Shown here piece after piece: positions 59,725 through 64,000 of a stretch of DNA of 64,000 nucleotides. How positions within the stretch are numbered: the stretch's first letter is position 1; every line of letters begins with the position of its first letter. Where the stretch lies: positions 62,001 through 126,000 of the forward strand of contig NZ_PYCN01000004.1 of NCBI RefSeq assembly GCF_003062295.1, given 5' to 3'. The position numbers and the translations under genes were made by a program. This stretch comes from Bradyrhizobium algeriense. GTDB taxonomy: Bacteria; Pseudomonadota; Alphaproteobacteria; Rhizobiales; Xanthobacteraceae. The notes beneath the pieces were generated by a model. It did no database searches, was not told the DNA's origin, and was given only the letters and a program-made list of their open reading frames with translations.

Positions 59725-60261
59725 ATGAAGCCGCACCTTGAGCAGTTCGCATCCTACAATCGTTGGGCCAACGCACGCCTCTATGAGGCAGCGCTGGCGA
59801 TCGACGAAGCCGACTATCAGCGCGACGTTGGCGCGTTCTTCAAGAGCTTGCACGGAACGCTCAATCACCTCCTGCTGACCGATCGCATCTGGATGAAGCG
59901 CCTGACCGGCGAGGGCCAACATCCCAATCGGCTCAACTCCATCCTCCACGAAGATCGGTATGACCTCGCATTGGCCCGTGCTGACGAGGACGACCGGATC
60001 GCGAGCTTCGTTTATTCGCTCGATGAGGCGGCAATTTCCGGGACTCTCACGTATGTAACGACATCCGGGAAGTCGTTCGAGCAGTCCAGAGCGGCAATCC
60101 TTGCGCACCTATTTAACCACCAGACCCATCATCGTGGTCAGGCTCACACGATCCTTTCGATTTGTACTGGTCGGGAACCGCCGTCACTGGATTTGGTCGG
60201 AATGCAGAGAGGAGTGCCAGCGCCAGATCTTCGTTCCCTCGCAAACCGTGGGACTTCGTGA
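59725..60261 (+). CDS. DinB-family protein
   Basis: 178 residues from the ATG at 59725, RBS GGAGG. DinB four-helix fold with metal histidines: LEQFASYNRWANARLYEAAL (~5-24), LHGTLNHLLLTDRIWMKRLT (His ~50), and LAHLFNHQTHHRGQAHTILS with two His near 135-140. Likely metal-dependent thiol transferase or hydrolase, substrate unknown. Stands alone in a degraded region. Confidence 0.92.
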   Translation: MKPHLEQFASYNRWANARLYEAALAIDEADYQRDVGAFFKSLHGTLNHLLLTDRIWMKRLTGEGQHPNRLNSILHEDRYDLALARADEDDRIASFVYSLDEAAISGTLTYVTTSGKSFEQSRAAILAHLFNHQTHHRGQAHTILSICTGREPPSLDLVGMQRGVPAPDLRSLANRGTS

Positions 60262-60298
60262 CGGTCAAAGCCAGCATTCGGGAGCCAGCGGCAGCTCC

Positions 60299-60319
60299 TG
60301 GCACTTTTGCGAAGTGCCA
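60299..60319 (+). terminator. Stem-loop after the DinB gene
   Basis: TGGCACTT-TTGCG-AAGTGCCA, a perfect 8-bp stem, 38 nt after the stop. The rest of 60320-60506 shows no gene; GTGTCTGCTTATCGGGGTA-like pieces look repeat-derived. Confidence 0.5.
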
Positions 60320-60506
60320 ACCGACGCGGAGAGTGTCTGCTTATCGGGGTAGACGGGAAGTGGTCGGCCTAAATTCTCGGGTCGCTGATTTCACGACATA
60401 TTGGTCGACTTCTCTCCCGTAAAGGCGCACCGTTCCTGTGACGGTTGAACTGAAGCGTCCCAACGTTTGCGCAAACTTATCTAAACCACACTCAAGGCGG
60501 CCTAAC

Positions 60507-60788
60507 ATGCGCGCCCCAGACCCCGTCGTAACGTTTATTGTAGTTCTCGTAATCGGCCTTGCCGCTGGCTTTCTGTTCGACCGGCTTGCGGGGCCGTCAT
60601 GGCTTGCTCGTCAGTTCTCCGGATCAACCCGCGGCATCGTCACAAGCGCATTGGTGGGTACGGCTGGCGCGTTGATTGGCTATCACATCGCGGTGCTTCT
60701 CGCGCTCGGCGGCGGGATAGTGACGTCGGCAATTGCAGCGGCGCTCGGAGCGACTGTGGTGCTGTTCGCTTGGCGGATGACGAAATAG
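60507..60788 (+). CDS. GlsB/YeaQ/YmgE-family small membrane protein
   Basis: 93 residues from the ATG at 60507 (AAGGCGG upstream). Three hydrophobic segments: VVTFIVVLVIGLAAGFLFDR, RGIVTSALVGTAGALIGYHI and GGGIVTSAIAAALGATVVLF, with the GxxxG-rich layout of the transglycosylase-associated family. Function unknown, often stress-linked. Confidence 0.85.
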   Translation: MRAPDPVVTFIVVLVIGLAAGFLFDRLAGPSWLARQFSGSTRGIVTSALVGTAGALIGYHIAVLLALGGGIVTSAIAAALGATVVLFAWRMTK

Positions 60789-60840
60789 TAAAAATATTTC
60801 TGCTCGTGGTACTTTCGAGACATGCCGACCGACGCGGAAC

Positions 60841-60942
60841 GCCCTCGATATAGGCGCCGGTGCGCTGCGTGAGCGGCACCGCCGTTTCGAGCATGGATTG
60901 CATGGCCGGGGTGTTTTGGGTTGGTACCAAAATCGTCTTCAT
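60841..60942 (-). pseudogene. Truncated universal stress protein (UspA) relic
   Basis: Minus strand, ATG at 60940-60942: MKTILVPTQNTPAMQSMLET, then AVPLTQRTGAYIEG, the N-terminal beta strand and helix of a UspA domain. The ATP-binding GxxG(9)GS region and everything after are missing. A chance open frame continues into unrelated sequence. Confidence 0.75.
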
Positions 60943-61866
60943 CGTCAGCCCCGCTCGTTGCAAATGAACGAAAGTCCCACGCAGCCAAGACGGCACTGAC
61001 GTTCGACAGGCTAAGATCTTCGAGGCAAGACCGCCAAGACTTCGGCCTAAGGTTCCGTCGGCGTTGCTTGTGACCCCAGCGGAGGTGATCGAATAAACGG
61101 GAGTGATGTCGCTTTTTGGCCGACTCGAGAGCGCCGCACTGCAGCATTTCGCTCCCGCAAACCGACCGTCCCCTCGCGGCTTTTGATGATCAGGGCTATT
61201 CTTTCTCTCCGATCGTGGTTTCGGCGAAGCGCGTGAATGGCAAGAAATGAGCCGCACAGCTTTCGTTTGGTGATCAAATGGCGCACAGCGGTCAAAAGGG
61301 CTTCGGCATGACCAAGCACGGCCGATCAGGGCACGCGACCCGATCGCCGCGTTTCCGCTTCCTGCAGAAGATCGAAGCACAAAAGAACGATCGCAGGGAC
61401 CGCTCTCGGATCAAGGACCCGAAACAGTCCGTCGAAGAGCTATTCCATCCCCGGAAGCCAACATGAACCTGACGAACTAGCTAAGTCCGGGTCTATGTCG
61501 GTTGCTGGAGGAAAAACGGGCTACGTTTGCGCTGTTAGAGACTTCCGAGTCTGCCCCGAAGGTCGACCTGCTGTGCTGTTGTGGGCAACACTCGGAATCG
61601 CCTCCCCGTTCATGCGCTCGCGGGGCCGTAATTCGCTTCGACGCTCCGGGAGTCCTTCGGCTGACTGTGAGTGCTCCTCCTTCCCACCGCCGCTCCACCA
61701 TTAACACTGGTCTGACGCAGCTCTGGCCTCGCAGGATGCAAAGTACTCTTCGGATTGCGACCGAAGGCCTGCTCGGCCTGGCGCGAATCCGAAAGTACGC
61801 GTGGACTTGGGTGACTGCCCAGAGACGACTCGCTCGATGCCAGAGGCTTTCAGGTGACTCCCACCG
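60943..61866. other. Degraded region without a supportable gene
   Basis: No convincing coding sequence in about 0.9 kb. A 62-codon frame at 61278-61466 (basic, ending DPKQSVEELFHPRKPT) has no good ribosome site and no recognised family. Pieces such as GGTCTATGTCGGTTGCTGG look like common intergenic repeats. Consistent with decay following the nearby UspA and IS5 relics. Confidence 0.5.
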
Positions 61867-62589
61867 TCAGACGGAAATGAGCGCATAGGGTAACCCTGAA
61901 GGCTTCTGCACGCCCATGGCGACGTTGTACACCCGCGCTCCGGCGGGCGTGCGGCCCTCATACTTCCCGCGATGCGCATGACCATGCACGACGGCGCATA
62001 CTTTGAAGCGGTCAATGGTCTCTGCAAGGCGCGAGCACCCGAGGAAGGGATAAATTTCGAGAGGTTCACCCTCCACCGTGTCGACAATCGGGGCATAGTG
62101 AAGGACCACGACGGCGCGCCGGCTGTTCACCGTGCGCATGATGTTCTCCAGCCGCATCGCTTCATTCATCGCTTCGGCAACAAACGTCTTGATCGCCGGC
62201 TCGCCGAAAGAGCTTAGCATTCGTGGACCAAATCCGCCGACAAAGCCCTTCACGCCAATAAATGCCACGCCATTAACTTCGGCTGCCTGGCCATCGAGCA
62301 GGTGTACGCCCGCGTCACAAAGGATTCGCTTCACCTCGTCGGCATGTCCCGACTCGTAATCGTGGTTCCCAAGGACGCCGATTACCGGGACAGAGCAGAC
62401 ACGCAGCTCTTTAGCGAGGATTTCCGCCTGTGCCGGAGTTCCGGTATCGGTGAGGTCGCCGCAAAGGACCAGGGCGCCGGCACTCTTCGAGATTGCTTGA
62501 AACAATTCGCGAAGCGAGCCCGACTGCCCATCCTTCACATGAAGATCGCCGATGCTTGCAAATGTGAATGAACTTGCATCATCGGTCAT
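61867..62589 (-). CDS. Cytosolic calcineurin-like metallophosphoesterase
   Basis: 240 residues. Motifs SIGDLHVKDGQ (~12-22), LCGDLTDTGTPAQ, GVLGNHDYESGHADEV, VVLHYAPIVDTVEGE and VVHGHAHRGKYEGRT give a complete two-metal site. No signal peptide. Its start overlaps the stop of the upstream nucleotidyltransferase gene by 11 nt, so the two are a coupled pair. Substrate unknown. Confidence 0.9.
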   Translation of the reverse strand: MTDDASSFTFASIGDLHVKDGQSGSLRELFQAISKSAGALVLCGDLTDTGTPAQAEILAKELRVCSVPVIGVLGNHDYESGHADEVKRILCDAGVHLLDGQAAEVNGVAFIGVKGFVGGFGPRMLSSFGEPAIKTFVAEAMNEAMRLENIMRTVNSRRAVVVLHYAPIVDTVEGEPLEIYPFLGCSRLAETIDRFKVCAVVHGHAHRGKYEGRTPAGARVYNVAMGVQKPSGLPYALISV

Positions 62590-63373
62590 TGCCGCACTCG
62601 TCTTCGACGTTCAGGAAGCCCCATTTCTCGGTCGCACTTCGGTAATCGGAGCTGGAAAGCAACCGACCGCGGCAGAGTTTCGTCGCCGGTGGCGGACCTT
62701 CCCGCTGCCGACTCAATCGTTCAAGAAGATCGTCAAGCAGCCAATCTGGAATGGCATCTCGCTCACTCGGATAGATCCAACGAAACATGAGCAGATGACA
62801 AAGCAGTATCTCCCAATGTGGGTTCATGTACATGATCAGGCGCTGCCAATCGATTGCCTCTCGCTGCTTAAGAATGAGATGGACGATATCGACGCCATCA
62901 TGACGGTTCCGCTTCTGGATAAACGCCTTGGTCCAGATCAGCTCGGTGGGGTTGATCACAGGCACGCAATGCCCGAGCACTTGAGCCTGTGCTGCATACT
63001 GAAACCACTCTTCCTGAACCGGCACGGCGCCATTGCTGGAACCAAAGATGACGTCAACGAAATCGCGACCGCAGTGAACTTTTCCCAGCCAACTCTCATC
63101 CGCCGATACCCGATTGTTCCGCTGTAGGTGAGAGAGCAGGCGAGGGAATTCCGCGGCAGTCGTAAAAATGTCCAGGTCCTTTGTCGGGCACCGCGCGTGG
63201 GTATAAAGATTTACGGCGTACCCGCCTCCGATCATGAACGGAAGGTCCGATTCGAGGAGATCCCTCAGGACACTTGAATAGAACTGCTCCGTATGGGTAA
63301 GCGACGCGAGCTTGAACGCATCGACATCTGTCGAACATTCCGTACCCGGCGCTGGGCGATCTCGCGCGTGCAC
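62579..63373 (-). CDS. Nucleotidyltransferase-fold protein
   Basis: 264 residues (an alternative start may lie 20-30 codons in). FMIGGGYAVNLYTHARCPTK then DLDIFT (~46-72) gives the nucleotidyltransferase GG...DxD pattern, with a third acid in FVDVIFGSSNGAV. The helical rest has VINPTELIWTKAFIQKRNRH and DIVHLIL. Such proteins transfer nucleotides to proteins, RNA or drugs. Overlaps the metallophosphoesterase gene, an opposing activity in principle. A/T-richer than the core genes, in a degraded neighbourhood, so possibly acquired. Confidence 0.82.
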   Translation of the reverse strand: MHARDRPAPGTECSTDVDAFKLASLTHTEQFYSSVLRDLLESDLPFMIGGGYAVNLYTHARCPTKDLDIFTTAAEFPRLLSHLQRNNRVSADESWLGKVHCGRDFVDVIFGSSNGAVPVQEEWFQYAAQAQVLGHCVPVINPTELIWTKAFIQKRNRHDGVDIVHLILKQREAIDWQRLIMYMNPHWEILLCHLLMFRWIYPSERDAIPDWLLDDLLERLSRQREGPPPATKLCRGRLLSSSDYRSATEKWGFLNVEDECGNDR

Positions 63374-63660
63374 TGATCACTCCCATTTGGTCCTGAATAC
63401 TAATCGGCGCGCATCGTGGAAGTTCCTTTGAGTTCCGAGTTGAACGACTCGGCGCGAACGGCCGGGCGCGTGCGAAAGAGCAGGACAAACGCTTCCTAGC
63501 GACGCGCGCTCGCGACGAAAGGTGGCGGATGTCCTTCAAATTCGTCTCGAGAGGCAAACGGTCACGCACTGCGAGCGCGCTTCAACATTGCAATAACAGC
63601 GGCGATGACCTGGCGCGATCACTCTCAAAACGAACGGTCGCCGCAATCATTCCGATAGTC

Positions 63661-63867
63661 TCATCCAGGCGGCTGCAACCCCGGCGAAGTCAGCCATTCG
63701 TCGATATGAGCGGCATCGCGCGCCTTCTTCAAAAGAAAGTCTCGATCCTCTAAAAGAAGATCTCGATCCTCTCCCGGCGGCAGACGCTCGGCTTGCCTTC
63801 TGACCTGCTCGGCTTCTCGGAGAAGGCTCTCTTCAATCGAGGTCGAGGGCCTGCTACGGTGCTTCAT
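63661..63867 (-). CDS. Small conserved hypothetical protein with internal duplication
   Basis: 68 residues. ESLLREAEQVRRQAERLPPG, then AAHIDEWLTSPGLQPPG at the end: a small protein type I recall as multi-copy in Bradyrhizobium. Most relatives have one acidic linker; here a 20-nt-scale repeat (CTCGATCCTCT..AAAGAAG) duplicates it as EDRDLLLEDRDFLL. Function unknown. Region 63374-63660 upstream shows nothing recognisable. Confidence 0.7.
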   Translation of the reverse strand: MKHRSRPSTSIEESLLREAEQVRRQAERLPPGEDRDLLLEDRDFLLKKARDAAHIDEWLTSPGLQPPG

Positions 63868-63959
63868 GAGGGGCCTCCGTCGTTTCGGTTCCCCGCCCGA
63901 GGCCCATTGATAACCCCGCTGACCAGGGCCGGGTTCCCTCTCCGCACGGTAGGAGCATC

Positions 63960-64000
63960 ATGTTGATCGGCATGCTATCGGGCGCTTTCCCAGGCGCTAC
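63960..64000 (+). CDS. Possible start of a gene running off the right edge
   Basis: ATG at 63960 with AGGAG 5 nt before it, reading MLIGMLSGAFPGA to the window end. Only 13 codons are visible, so identity cannot be given. Confidence 0.3.
   Translation, partial: MLIGMLSGAFPGA

Noticed and set aside
61278..61466. A 62-codon basic frame
   Set aside because: No ribosome site, no recognised family, and in a degraded region.

Overview
The window is a GC-rich alphaproteobacterial chromosome segment, most likely Bradyrhizobium or a close Nitrobacteraceae relative. Reasons: the ruvCAB/ybgC/tolQRA and tkt-gap-pgk-fba gene sets, a zapA-6S RNA-5-FCL locus, many soluble chemoreceptors, and several short palindromic intergenic repeats that I recognise from that lineage. 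No tRNA, rRNA, CRISPR array, intact insertion sequence or prophage was seen.

Layout. (1) 1-1421: tolQ, tolR and the start of tolA (minus strand), preceded by 1.2 kb of repeats. (2) 2.6-9.5 kb: cysE, an MFS exporter with a divergent LysR, an excalibur protein, DUF302, CcdA plus a thioredoxin, and DUF2852. (3) 9.6-15 kb: a TetR with matching operators, then a stress/detoxification cluster (YCII/DGPF proteins, two GSTs, SnoaL, DHFR-like, HxlR). (4) 15.2-21.4 kb: a triple-PAS chemoreceptor, an SDR, a glycine-zipper protein, cobC-cobS with divergent cobT, and a COG3904-like protein. (5) 21.5-25.5 kb: VOC, SRPBCC, DoxX, an ECF42-type sigma factor and its DGPF partner. (6) 25.5-33.6 kb: a GhrA-like reductase, a Bug/TctC binding protein, an enolase-superfamily enzyme with a divergent LysR, VOC, two TetRs, a GST, DUF1348 and ybgC. 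(7) 33.6-39.3 kb: ruvB, ruvA, ruvC, a cytidine deaminase, a frameshifted membrane gene and yebC. (8) 39.4-47 kb: two tandem soluble chemoreceptors and a PaoABC-type molybdenum hydroxylase. (9) 47-59.3 kb: ymdB-like, 5-FCL, 6S RNA, zapA and DUF4164, then the plus-strand carbon block tkt-gap-pgk-fba(II)-fba(I)-thiE-like-SEL1-suhB. (10) 59.3-64 kb: a degraded region with IS5 and UspA relics, DinB, a YeaQ-like protein, a nucleotidyltransferase/metallophosphoesterase pair and a small repeat-bearing protein.

The strongest signal is regulatory. A promoter-like motif, TGTCGG-N17/18-CGTC, lies 22-61 nt upstream of five transcription units at three separate places: DGPF-sigma, doxX-SRPBCC-VOC, the DGPF cluster, GST-SnoaL, and a lone VOC gene. 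All carry the gene families that typically accompany ECF42 sigma factors, so this looks like a regulon visible inside one window.

Other notable points: ybgC and tolQ, usually adjacent, are about 32 kb apart here; a TetR/DUF2852 pair carries two matching operators; an internally deleted DUF2852 copy is fused to its own terminator; and a 20-codon relic of a third chemoreceptor lies next to the tandem pair.
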